A DNA stretch of 57,667 bases, taken from Pseudomonadota bacterium (GTDB lineage Bacteria > Pseudomonadota > Gammaproteobacteria > Steroidobacterales > Steroidobacteraceae). This document shows positions 8,005 to 17,223 of the stretch, piece after piece. The notes beneath the pieces were generated by a model. That model was not told where the DNA came from. It searched no databases and saw only the letters and a program-made list of their open reading frames with translations. The stretch is taken from positions 1 to 57,667 of the forward strand of contig JAJZDW010000024.1 in NCBI GenBank assembly GCA_021851405.1. Reading direction: 5' to 3'. Every line of letters begins with the position of its first letter. Position 1 is the first letter of the stretch. A program made the translations under genes and the position numbers.

Positions 8005-9126
8005 TCAATGTTCCTGCGGCGCGGGGTTCGGGTTGTTCAGCGGCTGCACGCGGTTGTTGACGATGACCGGCGAACCGTTCTTCAGTTTCAGCTGGCCGCT
8101 GGTCACGACCTGATCCCCGACCTGGATCCCCTTCAGCACCGCGATCTGATCACCGCGAGTCGGGCCGAGCGTCACGAACACCTGCTCGACGGTATCGTTC
8201 GCCTTCGGCCCCGTTCCCTTGTGCACCACGAACACCGTATCGCCGTACGGGTCGTAGGTAATTGCGGTCTGCGGCAACGTCAGGTAACGCTGCTGGGTAC
8301 CGGACTGCACCGCGGTGTCCACGAACATCCCCGGGCGCAGCAGCAGGCCGGGATTGGCGATCGTGGCTTCGGCTGTGAAGTTGCGCGTCGATGGATCGAC
8401 CAGCGAATCAATCGAGGTGACCCGCCCGGAGAAGCTCTTGCCCGGAAAAGCATCCGTCGTCACACGCGTCATTTCCCCGGTGCGTACGCGCGACAAATCG
8501 CTCTGGGGCAGATTGAAATCCACGTAAATCGGGTCGAGCGACTCCAGGCTCACGATGGCCGCTCCAGGCTGCAGGTATTGGCCCAGATTGACGGTGGTGA
8601 TCCCGAGCCGACCGGCGAACGGTGCGCGCACCGTCTTCTCCGCCACCAGCGCCGCTTGCGCCGTTGCCTGCGCTTCGGCGCTCTTCCAGTTGGCTGTCGC
8701 CGCATCCAGCGTCGCTTTGCCGATGGCCTGCGCCTTGTACTGCAGGACGTCGCGCTGGTAGGTCAGGGCCGCGTAATGCGCGGCCGCCTGCAGCGAATGC
8801 AGCTGCGCGATGTCCGGCGCGGCATTCAGTTGTACGAGCACCTGTCCGGCGCGCACCGATTCGCCAGAGCGGAAATCGATGTTCTCGACCATGCCGGCGA
8901 GCTGCGTGGTGACCTCGACGCCATGGACGGCGCGCAGGCTGCCCACGGCGCTCACGTGCGGCTGCCAGAGTGAGTACTGCACCGTCATGGTGCTCACCGT
9001 CTGAGGCTGGCTGGCGTTTTTCACCATGAACTGGTGAATGAAATGCGCCTTGAGCGCGTTCCACGCCGTCACCCCGCCCAACACGAATGCCATTGCGACG
9101 AGCACGATTATCAGTCGCCGCCACAT
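8005..9126 (-). CDS. RND periplasmic adaptor subunit
   Basis: Membrane-fusion protein that links the RND permease to an outer-membrane channel. It has one N-terminal membrane anchor (MWRRLIIVLVAMAFVLGG), a barrel-sandwich/lipoyl region split by a short helical hairpin rich in Gln and Ala (about residues 95-150), then beta-barrel and membrane-proximal domains with the usual NLGQYLQPG motif. I start it at the ATG at 9126, with GGAG nine bases upstream; the frame also offers GTG at 9141 and TTG at 9150, the latter behind an AGGAGA. At 373 residues it has normal family length. The permease follows after 10 bases. No linked regulator gene is present. Confidence 0.92.
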   Translation of the reverse strand: MWRRLIIVLVAMAFVLGGVTAWNALKAHFIHQFMVKNASQPQTVSTMTVQYSLWQPHVSAVGSLRAVHGVEVTTQLAGMVENIDFRSGESVRAGQVLVQLNAAPDIAQLHSLQAAAHYAALTYQRDVLQYKAQAIGKATLDAATANWKSAEAQATAQAALVAEKTVRAPFAGRLGITTVNLGQYLQPGAAIVSLESLDPIYVDFNLPQSDLSRVRTGEMTRVTTDAFPGKSFSGRVTSIDSLVDPSTRNFTAEATIANPGLLLRPGMFVDTAVQSGTQQRYLTLPQTAITYDPYGDTVFVVHKGTGPKANDTVEQVFVTLGPTRGDQIAVLKGIQVGDQVVTSGQLKLKNGSPVIVNNRVQPLNNPNPAPQEH

Positions 9127-9270
9127 CACGCGCTTCTCCACGACTCCCAATCTCCTATGTGCTCGCGGGGGGGCAGGCGCTATCGCGACCGGCCGTCCCG
9201 AGCCGGACGTCCGGACCGCAGCATGCGTATCCGCAGGGGTAGAGCCTACTATTTTAACCGCTTCGCTGTC

Positions 9271-9349
9271 CCTTTCGGCTCGTCTCGGCGCGCCGTCCCG
9301 GGCGCTGGTCGCGCCCCTGGGAGCGCGCGACCGGAGCCGAGCCCGAAGG
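9271..9349. repeat. nested inverted repeats in the gap upstream of the RND adaptor
   Basis: Outer imperfect arms CCTTTCGGCTCG (9271-9282) and CGAGCCCGAAGG (9338-9349) enclose a perfect inner stem GGTCGCGC (9307-9314) with GCGCGACC (9325-9332). A separate hairpin follows at 9351-9373. The segment could fold into a branched RNA. It lies between the secreted-protein gene and the pump operon, both leftward. On the minus strand TAAAAT (9256-9251) just beyond could be a pump promoter -10. Confidence 0.45.
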
Positions 9350-9350
9350 C

Positions 9351-9373
9351 CGGCGCCGCCGACGGCGGCGCCG
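9351..9373 (-). terminator. GC-rich stem-loop after the IalB-like gene
   Basis: Arms CGGCGCCGCC (9351-9360) and GGCGGCGCCG (9364-9373) pair perfectly around a GAC loop, eight bases past the stop codon at 9382. Position and strength suggest a terminator for the leftward gene, although no T-run follows. Confidence 0.6.
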
Positions 9374-9381
9374 AGATCGCC

Positions 9382-9906
9382 TCAGAGTCGCAATTCGGCG
9401 ACAGGCGCCTGGCGACGACGTTCGATTTCGGCCGAGAACGATCGATTGAGCACGGCCGTCGCCTGCACTCGGCCCTGCAGCGCAAAGTGCGAAAAGACAA
9501 ATTGTCCGTTCTGCAGCGGCACGGCGAATCCGACCCCCCGGGCATGGGCGAGGCTCGCCTGGAGCTTCTTGCCGTTCATCAGCGCCAGGCCGAACGTGTG
9601 CTCCCCGATCGCGCCGACGCAGAAGATCGCAATGGGATTGGCGCCCGCCGCGGAATTGGCGAGCACGGGATAGACGTCTCCGAATTGGCACGGGGTACGC
9701 ACCGCGAGGAGCCAGCGGCAGGAGGCCGACTGGTAGTCGCAGAATTCCCCGAACAGCTCACCGCGGCGATTGACGGTCGCGGCATACGCGTAGTGGCCCC
9801 CGGTCGTCGTCGCCACTCGCCACTGCCCGAACGTGAGTCCCGCTGCCATGGCCGGACCGGTCACCAGCACCGCCAGCGCCAGGAGCATCCCCTGTATTCT
9901 TCTCAT
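9382..9906 (-). CDS. secreted protein resembling the invasion-associated locus B (IalB) family
   Basis: A protein of 174 residues with a clear signal peptide (MRRIQGMLLALAVLVTGPAMAA, cleavage after AMA). The mature part keeps the order of features I associate with IalB-type periplasmic proteins: FGQWRV near the start, a cysteine pair region CDYQSASCRWLL, and VPLQNGQFVFSHFALQGRVQA near the end. The four cysteines (CDYQSASC, TPCQFG, IFCVG) could form disulfides. I chose the ATG at 9906, which has GGAG six bases upstream; a GTG at 9918 is also in frame. It seems to be a single-gene unit, with cydC ending about 160 bases upstream. The function of this family outside Bartonella is unclear, and the family call is tentative. 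Confidence 0.6.
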   Translation of the reverse strand: MRRIQGMLLALAVLVTGPAMAAGLTFGQWRVATTTGGHYAYAATVNRRGELFGEFCDYQSASCRWLLAVRTPCQFGDVYPVLANSAAGANPIAIFCVGAIGEHTFGLALMNGKKLQASLAHARGVGFAVPLQNGQFVFSHFALQGRVQATAVLNRSFSAEIERRRQAPVAELRL

Positions 9907-10064
9907 TCTGATCTCCACGATCGGCCACGCAGTCCTGGCGCCTCAGGCCTGCACATTGCCAAGCCCACAGATGGCGCCGCTTTCGCGTGCGAGCTTCGAA
10001 TTTTGTGACTTTACTCCTTGATTTTGTCGACGCCAATGCCACAGGCGACATATTCCAGAGGCGC

Positions 10065-11783
10065 TCAGCTGCGCTCGCTCGCCAGATACTCCTCCACCGG
10101 CACCCGCGCGCGTACCCGTCCGTCCGCCAAGATCACCACCTCCTCGACCAGTTGCGCCAGGCCACTCAAACGGTGCGTGATCAGCAGCACCGTGCGCTCG
10201 CGCGCGGCGCTCGAGAGCGCCGCGTACAGACCGCGCGCCGTATGCGCATCCAGGCCTTCCGTCGGTTCATCGAGCACGAGGACCGGCGCGTCCTGCAACA
10301 GCGCCCGGGCGATCGAGATGCGTCGCGCCTCGCCCCCGGAGACCCGCGCGGCGCCTTCGCCGAGCACGGTGTCATAGCCCTGCGGCAGTGATGCGACGAA
10401 CGCATCCAACTGCGCCAAATTCACCGCACGCTCAATCTGCTCGGCGCTCGCCTGCGGCGCGGCGAGCAGCAGGTTCTCAAGCAGCGATTGATTGAATAGA
10501 ACCGTCTGCTGTGCGATCACAGCAATGCGCCGCCTGAGCGCGTCGCCGTCGAGCGCGGCGAGCGGCTGATCGCCCAACAACACGCGGCCCCGCTGTACCG
10601 GGTAGAATTTCAACAGTGCCGCGATCAGCGAACTCTTGCCCGCTCCGGACGGCCCCACCACTGCCACGCGCGCCCCCGGCGCCAGGGTCAGATCGACGTC
10701 CTCGAGCGCCCAGGGTCCCTCGTCCTCGTAGCGCAGCCCCACACCCTCGAAGACGATCGCGGGGCGCGATGGAACCGGCGTGGCCGGGCGCGGTTCGCGA
10801 AATGGCGGCGCGCGCTCCGCGAGCCCAAACACCCGCTCGGCCGAGGTCAGCGTCGCTGACCAGCGGGCGAGTGCCTCGGTGAGCGGTGCAATGAATTCAA
10901 AGCACGAGAGCACCAGCAGCGTCAGCAGCACCAACAGCGGCGGGGAAAGCCGGCCGCGGTGCACCGCCGTCAGCGCGAACAGCAGCACCCCGAGCAACGT
11001 CAGCTGTGCACACAACCCGACCAGCGCGCTGCCGAGCGCCTCGAAGAGCTCCACGCGGCTGCGGCGGGCGTCGAGTTCCGCCGCCAACGCCTCGATGCGA
11101 CGGCTATGCGCCGCAACGCCGCCCCAGGCGAGCAATTCGGCCTGCCCGAGCAGCGCATCGAGCAACAGGCCGCGCAGGGCCGCGCCGGCGAGTACGAACC
11201 GCGCGGCATCCGATGCCGCGCGCCGCTGCACCCACAGCGGGGCGAGCACACCGGCGAGCACCACACCGAGCAGCAGCACGCCGGCGGCGACCGGCAACAG
11301 CGCCAGACACACCAGCGCCGCCGCAGTCGTACTCAGCAGCGCGACGCTGCCCGGCACCAGCACCGCCAGATAGAAATGCTCGAGCGCATCGACATCGGCG
11401 CGCAGCCGCGCGAACAGCTCCGCGCTGCGCAGCGCGGACAGACGCGCCGGCGCCAGAGGGATCAGGCGGCGGAACAGCCAGACGCGCAGCCGCGACAGGC
11501 CGCGCAGCGTCGCGTCGTGAGTGATCAGCCGCTCCCCGTAGCGGCCCGCGCTGCGCACGATGGCGAACAGGCGGATGGCCGCCGCGGGTGTGTAATAGTT
11601 GATGGCGAGTCCGGCCGCGCCGGCGAGCGCCATGGCGGCGATGAACCCGCCGGACACCGCCATCAGCCCGACGGCCGCGAGCGCCGCGAGCAGCGCCAGA
11701 CCCGCCCCACCGAGCATCCAGCGGCGCTGCGGGTAGAGGAGCGAGAGCAGGCGCCTGACCGTCGAGACCGTCGATCGGCTCAT
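10065..11783 (-). CDS. cydC: CydC, subunit of the CydDC heterodimeric ABC exporter
   Basis: Half-transporter of 572 residues: six membrane helices (about residues 20-310) and a C-terminal ATPase domain with Walker A GPSGAGKSS near residue 380, signature VSGGEARRISIARALL and Walker B VLVLDEPTEGLD. CydDC exports cysteine and glutathione to the periplasm, or acts on haem according to newer work, and is needed to assemble cytochrome bd. Its start overlaps the cydD stop by four bases (ATGA), so translation is coupled. It is the last gene of the cydA-B-X-D-C operon. Confidence 0.93.
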   Translation of the reverse strand: MSRSTVSTVRRLLSLLYPQRRWMLGGAGLALLAALAAVGLMAVSGGFIAAMALAGAAGLAINYYTPAAAIRLFAIVRSAGRYGERLITHDATLRGLSRLRVWLFRRLIPLAPARLSALRSAELFARLRADVDALEHFYLAVLVPGSVALLSTTAAALVCLALLPVAAGVLLLGVVLAGVLAPLWVQRRAASDAARFVLAGAALRGLLLDALLGQAELLAWGGVAAHSRRIEALAAELDARRSRVELFEALGSALVGLCAQLTLLGVLLFALTAVHRGRLSPPLLVLLTLLVLSCFEFIAPLTEALARWSATLTSAERVFGLAERAPPFREPRPATPVPSRPAIVFEGVGLRYEDEGPWALEDVDLTLAPGARVAVVGPSGAGKSSLIAALLKFYPVQRGRVLLGDQPLAALDGDALRRRIAVIAQQTVLFNQSLLENLLLAAPQASAEQIERAVNLAQLDAFVASLPQGYDTVLGEGAARVSGGEARRISIARALLQDAPVLVLDEPTEGLDAHTARGLYAALSSAARERTVLLITHRLSGLAQLVEEVVILADGRVRARVPVEEYLASERS

Positions 11784-13549
11784 GAGAGCTCCGCCTGGAG
11801 CAGCGCGCTGAACGCCCCGCCGGTGCGCTGCAGATGCTCCGGAGGGCCCTGCTCCACGACTCGGCCGCCATCGAGCACGACGACCCAGTCGGCCGCGCGC
11901 GCCGCACTCAACCGATGCACGGCCATCAGCACCGTGCGCGAGGCGGCAGCCGCACGGATCGACGCCTGAAGCTCGCGCGCCCCGTCGCGATCGAGATGCG
12001 CCGTCGGCTCATCGAGCAGCCATACCCTCGCTCGCTCGCGCACCAGTGCGCGAGCGAGCGCCAGGCGCTGCAGCTGCCCGCCGGACAATCCGACGCCGCG
12101 CTCACCGAGCACGGTATCCTCGCCGTGCGGCAGACGCGCCAATACGGCCGCCAGCCCGCTCGTCTTGAGTGCCCGGCTCACCGCGGCGGCATCCGCCTCG
12201 CCGTTCGCCAGGAGCAGGTTCTCGCGCACCGTGCCTTCGAACACGTGGGTGCTCTGCGGCACCCAGGCAATGCCATCGCGCCACTGGCGCACATCACATT
12301 CGGTCAGATCGACGCCATCGAGGAGGATCCGACCCTGATCGGGCGCGACGAAGCCGAGCAGTAGGTTCAGCAGCGTGCTCTTGCCCGAACCGCTCGGGCC
12401 GACCAGAGCGGTAAGCTGCGCCGGCCGGATCGTGAGCGAGCACTCATGCAGACCCGCGCCGCGGCCGCGGTGCAGGTAGGTGACCCGTTCGAGACGGATC
12501 TCGGGCGGTCGGTCGCAGCGCACCGCGGTGGCGCCCGCGAAGTGCGCCGGGGCGGCGGCCGCCTCCGTCTCGAGCGTCGCGAGCTGCTCGGCCGCCGCGA
12601 CCGCATCCATGCGCGTGTGGCGCAGTGCGCCGAGACCGCGCAGCTGCAGGTAAAACTCCGGCGCCAACAGCAACACGAACAGCCCGTCGTGCAACGCCAG
12701 CTCACCCCACAGCAGCCGAAACCCGATCAACACCGCGACGATGGCGATGCTGACCATGGCAAAAAATTCGAGCACCAGGGATGACAAAAAGGCTACGCGC
12801 AGGACCTCCAGACTGAGCAGGCGATACGCCTCGCTCTCACTCTCCAGGCGCGCCGCGCAGCGCTCGGCGGCGCCGAGCTGGCGCAGCGTCACCAACCCGC
12901 CGAGCGCATCGACGAACGCCGCGCCGAGCCGCCGCAGCTGCGCGTAGCGCTGCTCGCTCGCCCGGGCGGCCGCACGCCCCACCAGCACCATGAACAGCGG
13001 GATGAGCGGCGCGGTGAGCACGAGCACCAGACCGGAGAGCCAGTCGGCCGGAAAGATGAACACGGCGAGCAGCAGCGGGACCAGCACGGCGGCGCCGGCC
13101 TGCGGCAGGTAGCGCGCAAAATACCCCAGCACAGCCTCGATACCATCGACGAGGCGTGTGAGCAGATCGCCGCTGGCGTTGCCGCGCAGCCCGAGCGGTC
13201 CGAGCGCCTGGGCCTCGTGCAGCAGCCGCGCGCGCAGCGCACCGGCGAGCTGCTGCGCGCCGTGCACGGCGCTGCGGCGCGCGCCTAAATTCAGCACGAA
13301 GCGCAGCAGCGCCAGGACGAGCAGCGCCCCGCACAGCGGCCAGAGCTGTGCGAACGAGGCGCGCTCAAACACACCCGCTGTGAGGATCGCCGCAAGCACC
13401 CACGCCTGCGCAACCAGAGACAGCGCGAGCAGTGCCGTGAACAGCCCCGTACGCAGCAGCGGCCTGCGAATGAGTCGAGCCTCCCGGCGCAGCCACTCGG
13501 CGGCGCGCCGATCGGCGGGCGGCGTGTCAGCCGCCCCGAGGGCGTTCAC
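11780..13549 (-). CDS. cydD: CydD, subunit of the CydDC heterodimeric ABC exporter
   Basis: Half-transporter of 589 residues. Six membrane helices occupy roughly residues 35-330, followed by an ATPase domain with Walker A GPSGSGKST (about residue 386), signature LSGGQLQRLALARALV and Walker B VWLLDEPTAHLD. It partners CydC for maturation of cytochrome bd. It overlaps cydX upstream and cydC downstream by four bases each (ATGA). The order cydA-B-X-D-C on one strand leaves little doubt about which ABC family this is; within the pair, CydD is named from its place before CydC and its similarity to the N-terminal half of the pair. Confidence 0.92.
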   Translation of the reverse strand: MNALGAADTPPADRRAAEWLRREARLIRRPLLRTGLFTALLALSLVAQAWVLAAILTAGVFERASFAQLWPLCGALLVLALLRFVLNLGARRSAVHGAQQLAGALRARLLHEAQALGPLGLRGNASGDLLTRLVDGIEAVLGYFARYLPQAGAAVLVPLLLAVFIFPADWLSGLVLVLTAPLIPLFMVLVGRAAARASEQRYAQLRRLGAAFVDALGGLVTLRQLGAAERCAARLESESEAYRLLSLEVLRVAFLSSLVLEFFAMVSIAIVAVLIGFRLLWGELALHDGLFVLLLAPEFYLQLRGLGALRHTRMDAVAAAEQLATLETEAAAAPAHFAGATAVRCDRPPEIRLERVTYLHRGRGAGLHECSLTIRPAQLTALVGPSGSGKSTLLNLLLGFVAPDQGRILLDGVDLTECDVRQWRDGIAWVPQSTHVFEGTVRENLLLANGEADAAAVSRALKTSGLAAVLARLPHGEDTVLGERGVGLSGGQLQRLALARALVRERARVWLLDEPTAHLDRDGARELQASIRAAAASRTVLMAVHRLSAARAADWVVVLDGGRVVEQGPPEHLQRTGGAFSALLQAELS

Positions 13550-13779
13550 TCAGCGCCGCCCGCTCCGCTGCGCCGAGGCTCGGCCGGCGGCGGACTCTGC
13601 GCCGCCTGCTCCTCGTTTGCATCGAGCATCGCCCCGCCGGCGGCACTGACCAGCACGATCATCGTGGTGCCGACCAGCCAGGCGAAATACCAGGCGCCCT
13701 CGTCGCCGAGGATGGCGGTGAGCACCGTGACCAGGAGGGCAATGACCAGAAAGAGAACGAAGTAGAGGAAACTGCGCAT
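13546..13779 (-). CDS. cydX: CydX-like small subunit with an extra N-terminal helix
   Basis: A 77-residue membrane protein between cydB and cydD. Residues 30-38 read WYFAWLVGT, the hallmark of CydX (E. coli WYFAWILGT), followed by the single CydX helix and an acidic, proline-rich tail. Unlike the 37-residue E. coli CydX, a second hydrophobic segment (about residues 3-24, SFLYFVLFLVIALLVTV) precedes the motif. CydX stabilises the haems of cytochrome bd. The ATG at 13779 has GAGGG seven bases upstream; a longer version from 13809 would overlap cydB. Its stop overlaps the cydD start (ATGA). An alternative reading is an unnamed cyd-operon protein that merely shares the WYFAW motif. Confidence 0.78.
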   Translation of the reverse strand: MRSFLYFVLFLVIALLVTVLTAILGDEGAWYFAWLVGTTMIVLVSAAGGAMLDANEEQAAQSPPPAEPRRSGAGGAE

Positions 13780-13789
13780 CGTCGTGCCC

Positions 13790-14923
13790 TCAGTAAGCGT
13801 GCTCGTCACCCGCCAGTGATTCGGGTGTCACTTTGCCGCGCATCACCCAGAACGCCCAGCTGGTGTACCAGAGGATGAGCGGCACGAAGACCGCGGTGAA
13901 GCCGATCATCCACAGCAGCGTGAGCGTGCTGGAGCTGGAATTCCACAGCGTCAGGCTCATCGATGGATCAGCACTGGAGGGCAGCATGAACGGGAACAGG
14001 GCGCTGCCGGCGGTCCCGATCACACCGACCCAGCCGAGCGCTCCGGACCACCAGCCCAGATGCGAGCGACCGGCCCGGGCGGCAAGCGCCGCGCCGATCA
14101 CGCCGGCAAAACCGACCAGGGGCACGAGCCACAGGAGCGGGTCGACGGAAAAATTGTGCAGCCACGCCCCCGGCGCGAGCGTCACGGTCTGCTGCAGCGG
14201 CGTCTGCGGCACGCCCTCACCCGGACTGCCGACCAACTGGTAGCCCGCCAGCGCATGCACCCAGATGCCACCGAGTGCGAACAGCACCAGCGCCGCCGCC
14301 GCCGCGACCTGCACCAGCCCCCGCGCGCGCTGATACATCGGCCCTTCGGCGCCGTTCATGATGGTCAGCGACCCCATCATCACCGACAACGACAGCGAGA
14401 GCACCCCGGTCATGAGGGCGAACGGATTGAGGAGCCCGAGGAAGCTGCCGGTGTAATAGGACGTCATGTCCCAGTCGAAGTGAAACGGCACGCCACGGAA
14501 CAGGTTGCCGAAGGCGGCGCCCAACACAATCATGGGCACCGCGCCGCTCACCAGCAGCACCCAGTCCCACGCGTTGCGCCAGGCGGGGTGTTCGATCCGA
14601 CTGCGGTACTCGAAACCAATCGGCCGCAGGATCATCGTCCACAGCAACAGCAGCATCACCACGTAGAACCCGGAAAATGCCGTCGCGTAGATCAGCGGAA
14701 ACGCCGCGAAAATCGCACCGCCACCCAGAATGAACCACACCTGGTTCCCGTCCCAGTGCGGCCCGATGATGTTCAGCGCGACGCGCCGTTCGACGTCCGA
14801 TCTGCCGACGTAGCGCAGGATCGTGCCCACGCCCATGTCCATGCCGACCATGACGGCCAGTCCGATCAGCAGCACCCCGAGCAGCAGCCACCAGGTGACC
14901 TGCAGGATGGCAAATGTATCCAT
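13790..14923 (-). CDS. cydB: CydB, cytochrome bd ubiquinol oxidase subunit II
   Basis: A 377-residue inner-membrane protein with about nine helices, the usual length for CydB. Family stretches include the N-terminal WWLLLGVLLIGLAVMVGMDMG and NQVWFILGGGAIFAAFPLIYA, and the conserved Trp/Asp/Glu region near GPHWDGNQVW. CydB forms the oxidase with CydA and oxidises ubiquinol while reducing O2 at high affinity. It starts three bases after the cydA stop and is followed by cydX. With the ubi genes at 1-4.8 kb, the window holds both quinone synthesis and a quinol oxidase suited to low oxygen. Confidence 0.96.
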   Translation of the reverse strand: MDTFAILQVTWWLLLGVLLIGLAVMVGMDMGVGTILRYVGRSDVERRVALNIIGPHWDGNQVWFILGGGAIFAAFPLIYATAFSGFYVVMLLLLWTMILRPIGFEYRSRIEHPAWRNAWDWVLLVSGAVPMIVLGAAFGNLFRGVPFHFDWDMTSYYTGSFLGLLNPFALMTGVLSLSLSVMMGSLTIMNGAEGPMYQRARGLVQVAAAAALVLFALGGIWVHALAGYQLVGSPGEGVPQTPLQQTVTLAPGAWLHNFSVDPLLWLVPLVGFAGVIGAALAARAGRSHLGWWSGALGWVGVIGTAGSALFPFMLPSSADPSMSLTLWNSSSSTLTLLWMIGFTAVFVPLILWYTSWAFWVMRGKVTPESLAGDEHAY

Positions 14924-14926
14924 GGT

Positions 14927-16537
14927 TCAACCCTCCACGTTGCCGCCGTAGGGCACGGCCGGCACCGGTCGTGGCGCGAGCGTCGGCGGCGGCCAGGTCC
15001 CCGCCGCGCCGTCACCGCCGGGTTCGCTCGGCCCAAGCCGGATCGCCCGGATCATCAGGTACATCTCGATGGCGATGAAAATCGAGTACAGCGTCACGAA
15101 GCCGATCAGCGAGAACACCATGTAGCCGACACTGTGCGTCGAGGCGCTCATCCAGGTCGGCAGCACCCCGTACACCGTCCAGGGCTGGCGGCCGAGTTCG
15201 GCCACCAGCCACCCGGCTTCATTGGCGAGGAATGGGACCGGAATCATCCACACGGCGACCTTGAGGAACCATCGCTTCTTCTGAATCCGGTTGCGCAGCG
15301 AATAGAGCGTCGCTAAGACGAAGAACGCCATCATCAGCAGACCCAGACCGACCATGAACCGGAACGACCAGAACACTGCCGCCACCGGCGGGATGGTGTC
15401 CTTCGCCGCTCGCTCGATCTGCGCGGGCGTCACCTCACTGAGGTGCGGCGCATAGCGCTGCACCAGAAATCCGTAGCCGAGATCCGCCCGATGTGCGTTG
15501 AACTGCGCCAGGGCCGCGGCGTCCTGCGGATCATGCGCGAGCACCTTGAGCGCCTCGACCGCCGGGATGCCGTTCTGGATCTTCTGCACCGCCTGCTGTT
15601 CGAGCGTGTCGATGCCCGGAACGGTACCACTGAGGGAGTGCGTGACCAGCAACGAGAGCACCATCGGCACGCGCACGGCACCCACGTCCTTCTGCTCGGC
15701 CTGTTCAGGAAACGCAATCAGGTTGAACGCCATGGGCGCAGGCCTTGAGTTCCACAACCCCTCCATCGCCGCCAGTTTGGTCGGTTGCGCCTTCGCATCG
15801 ACGAACCCGAGCGCATCGCCCAGGGTGACCACACCGACCGTGGCCAACACGCCGAACAACACCGCGATGCGGAAGGAGCGCTTGGCGATGTCCATGTGGC
15901 GGTTGCGCAGCATGTAGAACGCGCTGATGCCGGCGACGAACATCGCGCCGGTCACGTAACCGGCGATGCTCGTGTGCACGAACTTCGATTGCGCGTCGGG
16001 ACTGAAGATCAGTTGTTGGAAGCTGGTCAGATGCATGCGCATCGTGACCGGGTCGAATTTTGCGCCCCTCGGGTCCTGCATGAAGCCGTTGGCGACCAGG
16101 ATCCACAACGCCGAGAGGTTCGAGCCGAGTGCGACCAGCCAGGTGACCGCCAGATGCTGGCCCTTGCGCAGCCGATCCCAGCCGAAGACCATCAGACCGA
16201 CGAAGGTCGACTCCATGAAGAACGCCATCAATCCTTCGATGGCGAGCGGCGCGCCAAAGATGTCGCCGACGAAGCTCGAATAAAACGACCAGTTGGTCCC
16301 GAACTGGAATTCCATGGTGAGGCCGGTCGCGACGCCGAGCGCGAAGTTGATCATGAACAACCGGCTCCAGAACATCGCCATCCGCTTGTAAATCGGTTTG
16401 CCGGTGGTGACGTAGACGGTCTCGATCGCCGCGAGCAGAAAACTCAGGCCGAGAGTGAGCGGCACGAACAGGAAGTGATACAGCGCGGTGGCCGCAAACT
16501 GCACGCGGGAGAGATCGACAACCGTCCCGTTAATCAT
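14927..16537 (-). CDS. cydA: CydA, cytochrome bd ubiquinol oxidase subunit I
   Basis: A 536-residue haem-bearing subunit. From the ATG at 16537, with AGGAG eight bases upstream, it begins with VDLSRVQFAATALYHFLFVP, which contains the conserved early histidine. GRQPWTVYG lies in the C-terminal half, as in all CydA. A long periplasmic Q-loop (about residues 235-375) with ALAQFNAHRADLGYGFLVQRY marks the long-loop subfamily, like the E. coli enzyme and unlike the short-loop cyanide-insensitive CioA. It is the first gene of the operon. I saw no FNR-type box in the 680 bases upstream, so another regulator may control it. Confidence 0.96.
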   Translation of the reverse strand: MINGTVVDLSRVQFAATALYHFLFVPLTLGLSFLLAAIETVYVTTGKPIYKRMAMFWSRLFMINFALGVATGLTMEFQFGTNWSFYSSFVGDIFGAPLAIEGLMAFFMESTFVGLMVFGWDRLRKGQHLAVTWLVALGSNLSALWILVANGFMQDPRGAKFDPVTMRMHLTSFQQLIFSPDAQSKFVHTSIAGYVTGAMFVAGISAFYMLRNRHMDIAKRSFRIAVLFGVLATVGVVTLGDALGFVDAKAQPTKLAAMEGLWNSRPAPMAFNLIAFPEQAEQKDVGAVRVPMVLSLLVTHSLSGTVPGIDTLEQQAVQKIQNGIPAVEALKVLAHDPQDAAALAQFNAHRADLGYGFLVQRYAPHLSEVTPAQIERAAKDTIPPVAAVFWSFRFMVGLGLLMMAFFVLATLYSLRNRIQKKRWFLKVAVWMIPVPFLANEAGWLVAELGRQPWTVYGVLPTWMSASTHSVGYMVFSLIGFVTLYSIFIAIEMYLMIRAIRLGPSEPGGDGAAGTWPPPTLAPRPVPAVPYGGNVEG

Positions 16538-17223
16538 GGGCGCAACTCCTCTGAGGCATACCATCGAGGGGCAGACCGGCCGGGCGGTTCGTGTGGACGG
16601 CCGGCGTCGAATCGGTCGATCGCGGGAAAACGCACAACGCGTGCGGGAGAGTCGCCGAACGGGCACACCGGCGCAGGTCGACCGCGCCGATGCGCACACG
16701 CCTCCGCGAGCAGGAACCAGTCAGCTGCCCTGGCGCGCTCGCGGGCCTCTCGCCCAACAGCGTGTCTCGCATGACGGAAAACACGGGCCGTATTCACAAA
16801 AATACCGGCGATTTCCGCGCTGTAATGTACGCTCTGGAGCGAGCCACAAGCAAGTCGCAAGCCGGTACCAGAACCCCGTGGCCGTCGTGAATCACGCGCG
16901 ACAGGGCGGCGGCGGCCGACCGACGGGATCACCGGGCATCGCCTCGGGGGAGTCTGGATCATGCGCACGAAAGCATAGACCTGATCGATGCGAGTGATGA
17001 TGAGTAGCTCACCCAGGGGTGTTGCGGGGAATACGGATCTTCTGCGCGCGCACCGCTGGATCGGCAGTGGCGCACCGGCAAGACAGTGCGCACGGCCGCG
17101 CGCTTGAATGCGGCCGGATAATCCGTAACAATCGACGTCGTCCGGTTGTCACCTACAATCCGGCGGAGCAAGAGTCGGCCCGCAGCCCGACCCAAACGGC
17201 AGGCGCCGCAGCGCGGTCAGCTG
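16538..17223. other. long gap between the divergent cyd and ECF sigma operons
   Basis: I see no credible gene in these 686 bases. They should hold the promoters of cydA (leftward) and the ECF sigma gene (rightward). Visible candidates are a short inverted repeat GTATT (16790-16794) with AATAC (16801-16805), and a -10-like TACAAT at 17154-17159 upstream of the sigma gene. I found no perfect TTGAT-N4-ATCAA site. Confidence 0.5.

Noticed and set aside
16538-17223. FNR box upstream of cydA
   Set aside because: I read both strands and found no TTGAT-N4-ATCAA site or near match, in contrast to the ubi genes.
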